NCBI GenBank assembly: GCA_947505995.1
Contig: CANNNB010000154.1
Coordinates: forward strand, 1 to 5,782
DNA from: Comamonadaceae bacterium
Lineage (GTDB): Bacteria > Pseudomonadota > Gammaproteobacteria > Burkholderiales > Burkholderiaceae
Reading direction: 5' to 3'
DNA length: 5,782 nucleotides
In this document: piece after piece, positions 1 to 5,782 of the stretch
Layout of the letters: each line of letters opens with the position of its first letter
How positions within the stretch are numbered: the first letter of the stretch is position 1
Notes under the pieces: generated by a model
Database searches by the model: none
What the model was told of the DNA's origin: nothing
What the model saw: the letters and a program-made list of their open reading frames with translations, nothing else
Translations under genes and position numbers: made by a program

Positions 1-510
1 AACGGCACCGATGGCAACATCAAAATTGCCACCGATGCCATTCAAGCCGCGGCGCGCGGCCATCATTTCTTGTCAGTTCACAAGAATGGTCTGGTAGCCG
101 TTGTGCAAACTCAAGGCAACCCAGACTGCCACGTGATTTTGCGCGGCGGCAAAGCGCCCAATTACGATGAGGCCAGTGTGAATGCGGCCTGCCAAGATTT
201 GGCAGCCGCCAAATTACCCGCCACCTTGATGGTTGATTGCAGCCATGCCAACAGCAGCAAACAATATGAACGCCAGTTGGTGGTCACCCAAGAAATTGCA
301 ACACAGGTGAGCAAAGGCTCACGTCAAATCTTTGGTGTGATGGTAGAAAGTCATATTGAAAGTGGCGCGCAGAAATTCACGCCTGGTAAAGACGATGTGA
401 GCGCTTTGAAGTACGCGCAAAGCATCACAGATGCGTGTATTGGTTGGTCAGACAGCGAGAAAGTTCTAGAAACTTTGTCCAAAGCTGTGGAGACGCGCCG
501 CAAGAAATAA
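1..510 (+). CDS. Class I DAHP synthase (3-deoxy-7-phosphoheptulonate synthase), C-terminal part, 5' end outside window
   Basis: This enzyme condenses phosphoenolpyruvate and erythrose 4-phosphate to DAHP, the first committed step of aromatic amino acid synthesis, in the cytoplasm. The reading frame is open from base 1 and gives 169 residues before TAA, roughly half of the family's usual ~350. It reads like the C-terminal half of AroG/AroF/AroH: NGTDGNIKIATDA at the edge, then GNPDCHVILRGGKAPNY, DCSHANSSKQ, VMVESH and SITDACIGW. Three of the four metal ligands known from E. coli AroG can be placed: the His of SHANSSK (codon 244-246), the Glu of VESH (346-348) and the Asp of ITDAC (430-432). 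The Cys ligand lies upstream of the window. The TTG at 70 is internal, not the start. Which of the Phe-, Tyr- or Trp-sensitive types this is cannot be told, because the N-terminal region is missing, so no symbol is given. Two terminator-like hairpins follow. Confidence 0.96.
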   Translation, partial: NGTDGNIKIATDAIQAAARGHHFLSVHKNGLVAVVQTQGNPDCHVILRGGKAPNYDEASVNAACQDLAAAKLPATLMVDCSHANSSKQYERQLVVTQEIATQVSKGSRQIFGVMVESHIESGAQKFTPGKDDVSALKYAQSITDACIGWSDSEKVLETLSKAVETRRKK

Positions 511-527
511 GCCGAAGCACAAATTAA

Positions 528-550
528 AAGCGCCCAACACACTGGCGCTT
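528..550 (-). terminator. Intrinsic terminator serving the minus-strand gene mpl
   Basis: A 7-bp perfect stem (AAGCGCC at 528-534 pairs with GGCGCTT at 544-550) encloses a 9-nt loop. Read on the minus strand, the stem runs straight into TTTTAATTT, a U-rich tail. On the plus strand it is followed by GCAATGC, with no T-run. The polarity therefore fits termination of leftward transcripts coming from mpl, whose stop codon lies about 40 bp away. Stem and tail are seen directly; function is inferred. Confidence 0.6.
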
Positions 551-563
551 GCAATGCATGACC

Positions 564-592
564 AAGAGCCGCCATTCACTGGCGGCTCTTTT
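564..592 (+). terminator. Intrinsic terminator serving the plus-strand DAHP synthase gene
   Basis: A 10-bp perfect stem (AAGAGCCGCC at 564-573 pairs with GGCGGCTCTT at 581-590) encloses the 7-nt loop ATTCACT. On the plus strand the stem ends in a short run of four T (589-592). On the minus strand it is followed by GGTCATGC, which is not U-rich. Polarity therefore fits the rightward DAHP synthase transcript. The T-run reaches into the mpl stop codon (591-593 on the other strand). The stem is GC-rich and strong; the short T-run is the weak point. Confidence 0.65.
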
Positions 593-1982
593 AAAGTTGC
601 TTTAGTGCATTCAACAGGCGATTGTGCACGCCGCCAAAGCCACCATTGCTCATGCAAAGCAAATGATCTCCGGCTTGAACGTGTGCCATCACTTGACTCA
701 CCAACTCATCGATGTTGGCTGCAACTTGGGCTTTGTTGCCCATTTCTGCCAGGGCCGCATGCGCATCCCAATCTAAGCCACCGCTGTGACAGAACGACAT
801 GTCGGCTTGTTCAAGGCTCCATGGCAATTGCGATTTCATGGTGCCCAGTTTCATGGTGTTGCTGCGCGGCTCAAAAATAGCCAAGATGCGTTGGCCTTTT
901 CCAATTTGCCGCCTTAGGCCATCGAGCGTGGTTCGAATGGCTGTGGGGTGGTGCGCAAAATCGTCGTACACCTTGATGCCCGCCACCGTGCCGCGCACTT
1001 CCATTCGGCGCTTCACGTTTTGAAAGCTGGCTAGCGCCTGCGCTGCCACACTGGGCACAACGCCCACATGCTCGGCCGCCGCAATGGCGGCCAATGCGTT
1101 GAGTTGGTTGTGCACGCCGCCTAAATCCCAACTTACTTGAGCTACCTTTTGACCATGTCGAATGACTTCAAAATTGTGCGGCTCACCCACTGCCGAGAAG
1201 TCTGAAACTGCAGCGCCAAAACTGCGCACTTCGCTCCAACAGCCTTGTGCCAAAACACGCGTCAAACTTTCTTCCAAACCGTTGACCACCAAGCGGCCAA
1301 GGCCTGGCACAGTGCGGACCAAGTGGTGAAATTGACGCTCGATCGCTTGGAGATCATCAAAAATATCGGCGTGATCAAATTCCAAATTGTTCAAAATAGT
1401 TGTGCGGGGACGGTAATGCACAAACTTGCTGCGCTTGTCGAAGAATGCGGTGTCGTACTCGTCGGCTTCAATCACAAAATAGTTGCGTACGTGGCCTGCA
1501 GCAAGCTTGCCTAAGCGCGCCGACACGCCGAAATTCAGAGGCACACCGCCCACTAAAAAACCGGGTTCAAGTCCGGCGGCTTCCAAAATCCAAGTCAGCA
1601 TGGCAGTGGTGGACGTCTTGCCATGCGTGCCCGCCACAGCCAAAACATGGCGCCCTTGAAGCACATGCTCAGACAGCCATTGCGGGCCGCTGGTGTAGGG
1701 CGCGCCCGATTCCAAAATGGCTTCCATTAAGGGAAACTTGGGTTCGCCAGTGGGCAGGCGGCTTCGGCTGACCACGTTGCCAATGACATAAAGGTCGGGC
1801 TTGAGTTGCATTTGCTCGACACCAAAGCCCTCTACCAACTCAATGCCCAAAGCTTTCAGTTGATCACTCATGGGTGGGTACACCCCAGCGTCGCAGCCCG
1901 TCACTTTGTGGCCGGCCTCTCTGGCCAACGCGGCCAAGCCGCCCATGAAAGTTCCGCAAATGCCCAAAATATGTATATGCAT
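591..1982 (-). CDS. mpl: UDP-N-acetylmuramate:L-alanyl-gamma-D-glutamyl-meso-diaminopimelate ligase
   Basis: Mpl is a cytoplasmic Mur-family ligase. It joins the recycled murein tripeptide L-Ala-gamma-D-Glu-mDAP to UDP-MurNAc using ATP, returning it to peptidoglycan synthesis. The 463 residues match the family length (E. coli Mpl is about 457). Domains in order: an N-terminal UDP-binding domain opening MHIHILGICGTFMGGLA; the ATP-binding P-loop AGTHGKTS at 117-124; the metal/substrate segment EADEYD at 172-177 and NNLEFDHADIF at 198-208; HNQLNALAA at 291-299; then the C-terminal domain with KRRMEVRG (324-331), YDDFAHHPTAI (339-349), EPRSNTMK (371-378) and MSNGGFGGVH (444-453). The GTFMGG opening and the ADEYD/EPRSNTMK motifs favour Mpl over MurC. 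The ATG start fits the family N-terminus; no clear Shine-Dalgarno sequence precedes it (ACCGCCTAAAATCCCCTT). It converges on DAHP synthase and diverges from the gene at 2014. Confidence 0.95.
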   Translation of the reverse strand: MHIHILGICGTFMGGLAALAREAGHKVTGCDAGVYPPMSDQLKALGIELVEGFGVEQMQLKPDLYVIGNVVSRSRLPTGEPKFPLMEAILESGAPYTSGPQWLSEHVLQGRHVLAVAGTHGKTSTTAMLTWILEAAGLEPGFLVGGVPLNFGVSARLGKLAAGHVRNYFVIEADEYDTAFFDKRSKFVHYRPRTTILNNLEFDHADIFDDLQAIERQFHHLVRTVPGLGRLVVNGLEESLTRVLAQGCWSEVRSFGAAVSDFSAVGEPHNFEVIRHGQKVAQVSWDLGGVHNQLNALAAIAAAEHVGVVPSVAAQALASFQNVKRRMEVRGTVAGIKVYDDFAHHPTAIRTTLDGLRRQIGKGQRILAIFEPRSNTMKLGTMKSQLPWSLEQADMSFCHSGGLDWDAHAALAEMGNKAQVAANIDELVSQVMAHVQAGDHLLCMSNGGFGGVHNRLLNALKQL

Positions 1983-2013
1983 AAGGGGATTTTAGGCGGT
2001 GCACAATGTCGTC

Positions 2014-2598
2014 ATGGCAGATTTGACAGATGAAATTGCAGCTTCGGCAGCGCAGTGGGTGGTTGAGGAGGGTTTGGAGTACGGCCCAGCCAAGCGCCGC
2101 GCCTTGAAGGCCTTGGGTTTGGCACCCCGCACGCCCTTGCCCAACAATGAGCAAGTTGAAGCTCAGGTGCGTGACTACATTGAGCTCTTTTGTAGCGATA
2201 CCCAGCCTGAGGAGTTGATGGCCCTCAGAAAACACGCTTTGATGTGGATGACGCGCTTGGCAGAGTTCAGGCCCTACCTTGGAGGGGCTGTCTGGCATGG
2301 CACGGCAACGCGCTTGTCTGATATTTACTTGCAATTGTTTTGTGACGATGCCAAGTCATGTGAGATTGAGCTTATCAATAAGGGTGTGGCATTTGAGGCC
2401 CGATCGGTGAACGGCTTGCATGGCGACCCTGTAGAGGCTTTGAGCATCCACAGTTTTTGCGACGAATTGGGTGAAGAAATTGGCGTACACCTCTTGGTCA
2501 ATGATTTTGATGCTGTGCGAGGCGCCTTGAAATTTGATGCCCAAGGGCGTTCGCCTAGAGGTGATTCTGAAGCGGTTAAACGATTAATTGGGGCATGA
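2014..2598 (+). CDS. Conserved protein of unknown function with a degenerate nucleotidyltransferase-like motif
   Basis: The protein has 194 residues and no signal peptide or membrane segment, so it is probably cytoplasmic. Its role is not known to me; I think I recognise it as a conserved hypothetical protein of Burkholderiales. The N-terminal part (1-85) looks helical, with a basic patch (GPAKRRALKALG). Residues 88-109 (YLGGAVWHGTATR, then LSDIYLQLF) resemble the active-site region of MNT/Pol-beta-fold nucleotidyltransferases, consensus G-S-x-R-G-T-A..SD-h-D-L. Here the GS serine is Ala92 and the second catalytic Asp is Tyr105, while Asp103 is kept. The fold may therefore be present with altered or lost catalysis. 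The start is uncertain. ATG at 2014 is chosen for its natural N-terminus (MADLTDEIAA), but GTG at 1999 has a better-placed AAGGGGA (1983-1989, 9-nt gap) and would add five residues. It ends 7 bp before the TlpA-like gene and is probably cotranscribed with it. Confidence 0.8.
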   Translation: MADLTDEIAASAAQWVVEEGLEYGPAKRRALKALGLAPRTPLPNNEQVEAQVRDYIELFCSDTQPEELMALRKHALMWMTRLAEFRPYLGGAVWHGTATRLSDIYLQLFCDDAKSCEIELINKGVAFEARSVNGLHGDPVEALSIHSFCDELGEEIGVHLLVNDFDAVRGALKFDAQGRSPRGDSEAVKRLIGA

Positions 2599-2605
2599 TG
2601 GCAGT

Positions 2606-3157
2606 ATGAATAAAGAAGTTAGTGAAAAAAGCATGCTGCGTCGGCATTGGCTGTTAGCGGGCGTTGGCATGGCGGCCGGTTTGACGGGCGCCATGTTCGC
2701 TTGGCAAAGATTTCAGCCTCAAGGTGTGATGGACGAAGCAGTCCAAAATTTCTGGATGCAAGAGTTTGAAAAGCCAGAAGGCGGTAACTTGAGCTTTCAA
2801 AGCCTGCGTGGCAAACCCCTTTTGGTCAATTTTTGGGCCACGTGGTGTCCCCCTTGCATTGAGGAACTTCCGCTAATTGATGCCTTTTATGCTGCAAATC
2901 AATCTAAATCTCTTCAAGTTGTAGGTTTGGCTGTAGATCAACCTAGTATGGTTCGCCGATATTTAAGTCAAAAACCCTTGCGCTTTCCTGTCGGCCTGGC
3001 TGGTTTTACCGGAACTGCATTGGGCCAGTCTTTGGGCAATGCACAAAGTGTTTTGCCCTACAGCGTACTTTTCGCTGCAAATGGCAGGCTTTTAAAGCAA
3101 AAAGCCGGCAAGTTAGACCAATCTGACCTAAATGATTGGCTGCGATTGGTCATTTAA
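2606..3157 (+). CDS. TlpA/ResA-like thiol-disulfide oxidoreductase, membrane-anchored
   Basis: This is a thioredoxin-fold protein of the TlpA/ResA group, which reduces or exchanges disulfides in periplasmic proteins, often in cytochrome c maturation. It has 183 residues from the ATG at 2606. A basic start (LRRHW, 11-15) leads into a hydrophobic segment at about 15-33 with no clear cleavage site, so an N-terminal anchor with the domain in the periplasm is likely. Next comes LLVNFWATWCPPC with the redox pair Cys81/Cys84, then EELPLIDAF, VVGLAVDQ, and the cis-proline loop LPYSVLF (Pro151). Both key features of an active thioredoxin are present. A TTG at 2588 would overlap the upstream gene and is unlikely; ATG at 2633 (MLRRHW) is an alternative. 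The Shine-Dalgarno sequence is weak (GGGG at 2590-2593, 12 nt away), so coupling to the upstream gene is possible. Its substrate is unknown. The middle of the gene (about 2881-2940) is locally AT-rich. Confidence 0.9.
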   Translation: MNKEVSEKSMLRRHWLLAGVGMAAGLTGAMFAWQRFQPQGVMDEAVQNFWMQEFEKPEGGNLSFQSLRGKPLLVNFWATWCPPCIEELPLIDAFYAANQSKSLQVVGLAVDQPSMVRRYLSQKPLRFPVGLAGFTGTALGQSLGNAQSVLPYSVLFAANGRLLKQKAGKLDQSDLNDWLRLVI

Positions 3158-3164
3158 ATGACTT

Positions 3165-3193
3165 TTGAGAGCAAATGTAGCTTTTTAGATGAT
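3165..3193 (+). promoter_or_regulatory. Candidate sigma-70 promoter for accB-accC-prmA
   Basis: TTGAGA (3165-3170, one mismatch from TTGACA) is followed after 17 bp by GATGAT (3188-3193, four of six matches to TATAAT). It lies in the AT-rich gap between the TlpA-like gene and accB and would start transcription near 3200, giving a leader of about 40 nt. A second possible -10, TAGATT (3203-3208), has no good -35. The promoter is inferred from sequence alone. Confidence 0.4.
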
Positions 3194-3230
3194 TTTTTAG
3201 TGTAGATTCAGCCCTTTCGTCAGTAAACGC

Positions 3231-3237
3231 AGGGGGT
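3231..3237 (+). promoter_or_regulatory. Ribosome binding site of accB
   Basis: AGGGGGT lies 3-4 nt before the ATG at 3241. It is the most purine-rich Shine-Dalgarno-like sequence in the window and fixes the accB start. The spacing is on the short side. Confidence 0.6.
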
Positions 3238-3240
3238 AAT

Positions 3241-3735
3241 ATGGATTTGCGCAAACTCAAAACCTTGATTGACTTGGTTTCTGATTCCAACGTCACCGAA
3301 TTGGAAATCACAGAAGCAGAAGGCAAGGTTCGAATTGTCAAAGGACCCACACCCTCTGGCGCTCATGCCGTCAACCATCAAGTCATGATGCCAGCAGCGC
3401 CAGCATTGGCCGCTGCGCCAGTTGTAGCCCCCACAGCCGCCGAAATTGCCGACGCTGCCGCAGTCACTGCCGCTGCAGTCGCAGCCGAACTTGTTGCCGC
3501 TGGTCATACAGTGAAGTCGCCCATGGTGGGCACTTTCTACCGATCTTCCAGCCCAGGCGCAGCGCCCTTTGTCCAAGTGGGCGACAGCGTCAAAGAGGGT
3601 GACACCCTTTGCATCATTGAAGCCATGAAGATTTTGAACGAAATTGAATCCGACAAAACAGGCACTGTGAAACAGGTCTTGTGTGAAAACGGTCAGGCTG
3701 TGGAATACGGTCAAGCCTTGTACATCATCGAATAA
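3241..3735 (+). CDS. accB: Biotin carboxyl carrier protein of acetyl-CoA carboxylase (BCCP)
   Basis: AccB carries the biotin that AccC carboxylates and that AccA/AccD then use to make malonyl-CoA, the first committed step of fatty acid synthesis. It is cytoplasmic. The 164 residues are slightly more than the 156 of E. coli. The layout is: an N-terminal region [16 protein letters not shown] typical of AccB (1-35); a flexible Ala/Pro-rich linker at about 50-88; and the biotinyl domain from 90 to the end. The biotin attachment motif [10 protein letters not shown] places the modified lysine at Lys130. The [19 protein letters not shown] stretch (93-111) includes the 'thumb' that marks true acetyl-CoA carboxylase BCCPs and is missing from lipoyl domains. 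BirA would attach the biotin. The gene is preceded by a strong Shine-Dalgarno sequence and a candidate promoter, so it is probably first in an accB-accC-prmA transcript. accC starts 15 bp after its stop. Confidence 0.97.
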   Translation: MDLRKLKTLIDLVSDSNVTELEITEAEGKVRIVKGPTPSGAHAVNHQVMMPAAPALAAAPVVAPTAAEIADAAAVTAAAVAAELVAAGHTVKSPMVGTFYRSSSPGAAPFVQVGDSVKEGDTLCIIEAMKILNEIESDKTGTVKQVLCENGQAVEYGQALYIIE

Positions 3736-3750
3736 TTCACCGGTATTGTT

Positions 3751-5100
3751 ATGTTCAAGAAAATTCTGGTTGCCAACCGTGGGGAAATTGCCCTGCGCAT
3801 TCAGCGCGCATGCCGCGAACTTGGCATCAAAGCGGTCATGGTTTACTCAGAGGCCGATCGCGAAACCAAGTATGTGAAGTTGGCTGAAGAGGCGGTTTGT
3901 ATTGGCCCTGCAGCCTCTGGTCTCAGTTACCTTAACATGCCGGCCATCATATCGGCAGCAGAAGTCACTGATGCGGAAGCCATTCACCCGGGCTACGGCT
4001 TCTTGAGTGAAAACGCAGACTTTGCCGAACGGGTCGAAAAAAGTGGCTTCCAATTCATTGGCCCAACGCCTGAATCCATTCGCATCATGGGCGACAAGGT
4101 ATCTGCCAAGCGGGCCATGATCAAAGCGGGCGTGCCGTGTGTGCCTGGGTCTGAGGGAGAGTTGCCTGACGATCCCATCGTCATTCGGCGAACTGCTAAA
4201 AGCATTGGCTACCCCGTCATCATCAAGGCGGCCGGTGGCGGCGGTGGCCGCGGCATGCGAGTGGTGCACACCGAGGCGGCCCTTATCAATGCCGTGCAAA
4301 TGACCAAGGCCGAAGCGGGTGCTGCGTTTGGCAATCCTGCGGTCTACATGGAAAAGTATTTGCAAAATCCCCGCCACATTGAGATCCAAATCTTGGCTGA
4401 CAAGCACAAGAATGCGGTTTACTTGGGCGAGCGCGATTGCTCTATGCAGCGGCGCCACCAAAAAGTATTGGAAGAGGCGCCAGCGCCTGGCATTCCTCGC
4501 AAATTGATAGACAAAATTGGTGAGCGCTGTGTGGCAGCTTGCAAAAAAATCAACTACCGCGGTGCTGGTACCTTTGAATTTTTGTATGAAAACGGCGAGT
4601 TTTACTTCATTGAAATGAACACTCGCGTTCAGGTTGAGCATCCGGTCACCGAGTGGGTCACTGGCATTGACATTGTCAAAACTCAAATCATGGTGGCTGC
4701 TGGCGAAAAGTTGCCATTCACCCAGCGTCAAATTCAAATTCGAGGTCATGCCATCGAATGCCGTGTGAATGCCGAAGACCCCTTCAAATTCACACCTTCA
4801 CCTGGCCGCATCACCACTTGGCACCCACCGGGCGGGCCTGGCATACGCGTCGATTCGCATGTCTACAACAACTATTTTGTACCGCCCAATTACGATTCCA
4901 TGATTGGCAAAATCATTGCCCACGGCGACACCCGAGAGCAAGCTATCGCACGCATGCAAACCGCCTTGTCCGAAACCGTGATTGAAGGCATCAGCACCAA
5001 CATTCCTTTGCACCGTGAAATTCTGCGAGATGCCAAGTTTCTCAATGGTGGCACCAACATTCATTACTTGGAAGAGTGGTTGCGTCACCGCAAAGGTTAA
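3751..5100 (+). CDS. accC: Biotin carboxylase subunit of acetyl-CoA carboxylase
   Basis: AccC uses ATP and bicarbonate to carboxylate the biotin on AccB. Its 449 residues equal the E. coli length, and known catalytic residues fall at the same numbers. These are Lys116 and Lys159 (ATP binding), the glycine-rich loop [11 protein letters not shown] (160-170) that closes over ATP, metal-binding Glu276 and Glu288, then Asn290, Arg292, Gln294, Val295 and Glu296 in [14 protein letters not shown], and Arg338 in ECRVNAEDP. The N-terminal domain opens [17 protein letters not shown]; the ATP-grasp domain spans about 115-330 and the C-terminal domain follows. All key residues are intact, so the enzyme should be active. 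There is no carboxyltransferase or BCCP fusion, which separates it from the longer propionyl- or methylcrotonyl-CoA carboxylase alpha subunits. The region before the ATG (TTCACCGGTATTGTT) has no good Shine-Dalgarno sequence, suggesting dependence on translation of accB. Confidence 0.98.
   Translation: MFKKILVANRGEIALRIQRACRELGIKAVMVYSEADRETKYVKLAEEAVCIGPAASGLSYLNMPAIISAAEVTDAEAIHPGYGFLSENADFAERVEKSGFQFIGPTPESIRIMGDKVSAKRAMIKAGVPCVPGSEGELPDDPIVIRRTAKSIGYPVIIKAAGGGGGRGMRVVHTEAALINAVQMTKAEAGAAFGNPAVYMEKYLQNPRHIEIQILADKHKNAVYLGERDCSMQRRHQKVLEEAPAPGIPRKLIDKIGERCVAACKKINYRGAGTFEFLYENGEFYFIEMNTRVQVEHPVTEWVTGIDIVKTQIMVAAGEKLPFTQRQIQIRGHAIECRVNAEDPFKFTPSPGRITTWHPPGGPGIRVDSHVYNNYFVPPNYDSMIGKIIAHGDTREQAIARMQTALSETVIEGISTNIPLHREILRDAKFLNGGTNIHYLEEWLRHRKG
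5092..5096 (+). promoter_or_regulatory. Ribosome binding site of prmA, inside the end of accC
   Basis: AAAGG lies 6 nt before the ATG at 5103 and overlaps the last codons of accC, whose TAA is at 5098-5100. The arrangement suits translational coupling of prmA to accC. It also supports this ATG as the prmA start. Confidence 0.5.
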
Positions 5101-5102
5101 GC

Positions 5103-5782
5103 ATGTTTGAACTTAACTTGTTGTGCCCCGAAGACTGTGTCGATGTTTTGAGTGAAGCCCTTGAGGCCTTGGACGCCTTGAGTGTTTCGGTCGAAGATGC
5201 TGACGCAGAAACTGAGCACGAACAAGCTTTGTTTGGCGAGCCTGGTATGCCGCCCCCCAAAGAAGGCTGGCAACGCTCCAAAGTGGTGGCCCTGTTTGCC
5301 AAAGAAGAGGAAGCGCGCGAAGCGGCCCTCTTGTTGGCGGCGCAAGATTTTTTTGCCGCCTGTGAAGTCATCTCCGTGCAGGCAGTGCCCGATCAAGACT
5401 GGGTGCGTTTGACGCAATCGCAATTTGCACCTGTTGAAATCACCCCAGAATTTTGGATTGTGCCCACCTGGCACAAGCCGCCCGCTCATGCGCGCGAAAT
5501 CATTCGATTAGACCCGGGATTGGCGTTTGGTACCGGAACACACCCCACCACCCGCATGTGCTTGCGCTGGATTGCAACGCATGACCTGAAGGGCCAGCGG
5601 GTGTTGGACTACGGATGTGGATCGGGTATTTTGGCCATTGGCGCTGCCAAATTTGGGGCCGAGCAAATTGACGCGGTAGACATCGATGAAGCAGCCGTCA
5701 CATCAACTGCACTTAACGCGCAAGCCAACGAGGTTTCTTTGAATGCGGGGTTGCCTGATTTGGTCCGAGGGACTTATCAAAC
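5103..5782 (+). CDS. prmA: Ribosomal protein L11 methyltransferase, N-terminal part, 3' end outside window
   Basis: PrmA trimethylates ribosomal protein L11 using S-adenosylmethionine, in the cytoplasm. The frame opens at ATG 5103 and stays open to the window end, giving 226 residues of the usual ~290-300. The N-terminal substrate-recognition domain begins MFELNLLCPEDCVD and extends to about 95. Next come a linker segment with DQDWVRL...FAP (97-110) and IVPTW (119-123), then the catalytic domain. Its signatures are the PrmA motif LDPGLAFGTGTHPTT (136-150), SAM-binding motif I DYGCGSGILAIG (169-180) and the acidic loop VDIDEAAV (192-199). The last ~70 residues, including the usual NxL motif, lie beyond the window. 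It starts 2 bp after accC with its Shine-Dalgarno sequence inside accC, so the two are almost certainly cotranscribed. The accBC-prmA order is common in proteobacteria. Confidence 0.95.
   Translation, partial: MFELNLLCPEDCVDVLSEALEALDALSVSVEDADAETEHEQALFGEPGMPPPKEGWQRSKVVALFAKEEEAREAALLLAAQDFFAACEVISVQAVPDQDWVRLTQSQFAPVEITPEFWIVPTWHKPPAHAREIIRLDPGLAFGTGTHPTTRMCLRWIATHDLKGQRVLDYGCGSGILAIGAAKFGAEQIDAVDIDEAAVTSTALNAQANEVSLNAGLPDLVRGTYQ

Larger units (their letters stand above)
3158..3240 (+). other. AT-rich leader region before accB with a 12-bp-spaced TTTTTAG repeat
   Basis: This 83-bp gap is clearly richer in A+T than the genes on either side. It holds the candidate promoter and the accB Shine-Dalgarno sequence. 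TTTTTAG occurs twice, at 3182-3188 and 3194-3200, with starts 12 bp apart and so roughly one helical turn. No convincing terminator hairpin follows the TlpA-like gene, so some transcription may read through into accB. A role for the repeat as a regulator site or UP-like curvature is only a guess. Confidence 0.4.

Noticed and set aside
554..880. 108-residue plus-strand frame starting between the terminators
   Set aside because: It starts inside the terminator region and is antisense to the conserved C-terminus of Mpl. The Cys/His/Ser-rich translation has no recognisable pattern.
2023..2028. Perfect TTGACA hexamer, read as a -35 box
   Set aside because: It lies inside the start of the coding region at 2014, and no acceptable -10 occurs 16-18 bp downstream. 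It is explained by Leu-Thr codons.
1864..2334. 156-residue minus-strand frame spanning the mpl start and the divergent gene
   Set aside because: It is out of frame with mpl and antisense to the better supported plus-strand gene. It shows no domain.
2588..2605. Upstream TTG start for the TlpA-like protein
   Set aside because: It would overlap the end of the preceding gene, adds only MGHDGS with no Shine-Dalgarno support, and an ATG follows 18 bp later.
3165..3190. Possible terminator after the TlpA-like gene (AGC...GCT followed by TTTTT)
   Set aside because: Only a 3-bp stem can be formed before the T-run, too weak for an intrinsic terminator. The T-run is better explained as part of the AT-rich promoter region.
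3220..3714. 164-residue minus-strand frame opposite accB, rich in Gly, Cys and His
   Set aside because: It mirrors the Ala/Pro-rich linker and biotinyl domain of accB. The odd composition is simply the complement of GCN-rich codons, and it would have to begin inside accB.
3847..4749. 300-residue open frame on the minus strand, antisense to accC
   Set aside because: It lies wholly within accC, whose catalytic residues are fully conserved. The predicted protein shows no recognisable domain and has no Shine-Dalgarno support. Codon bias of accC on the other strand explains the lack of stops.
1..5782. CRISPR array, insertion sequence, phage genes, tRNA or toxin-antitoxin module
   Set aside because: No regularly spaced repeats, transposase-like frames, terminal inverted repeats or tRNA-like cloverleaf were seen. 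The nucleotidyltransferase-like protein has no HEPN-type partner beside it.

Overview
The window is a compact, gene-dense stretch of chromosomal core genes with no sign of mobile DNA. Protein similarity and gene order (mpl next to a small conserved gene, a TlpA-like gene, then accB-accC-prmA) suggest a betaproteobacterium of the order Burkholderiales, probably Comamonadaceae. Base composition is only about half G+C, which is low for that family and closer to freshwater lineages such as Limnohabitans. This placement is inferred from recognising the proteins and was not tested by a search.

Layout: (1) positions 1-510, + strand, hold the C-terminal half of a class I DAHP synthase, the entry step of the shikimate pathway. 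(2) Positions 511-590 hold two back-to-back hairpins that look like one terminator for each of the converging genes. (3) Positions 591-1982, - strand, hold mpl, the murein tripeptide ligase of cell-wall recycling. (4) A very short divergent gap leads into a + strand run. This starts with a 194-residue protein that resembles a degenerate nucleotidyltransferase domain (about 2014-2598), followed closely by a membrane-anchored TlpA/ResA-type thiol-disulfide protein (2606-3157). (5) An AT-rich gap of 83 bp carries a plausible sigma-70 promoter and a strong Shine-Dalgarno sequence. (6) accB and accC (3241-5100) encode the biotin carrier and biotin carboxylase of acetyl-CoA carboxylase. (7) prmA, the ribosomal protein L11 methyltransferase, starts 2 bp after accC and runs off the window end.

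AccB and AccC together perform the first half-reaction of fatty acid synthesis: AccC carboxylates the biotin that AccB carries. prmA is tightly coupled to accC, which ties a translation-machinery modification to lipid synthesis, as in many proteobacteria. aroQ, which often lies just before accB in related bacteria, is absent here. I found no CRISPR array, prophage, insertion sequence, tRNA or rRNA. No new multi-gene system is evident. The least understood item is the nucleotidyltransferase-like protein divergent from mpl.
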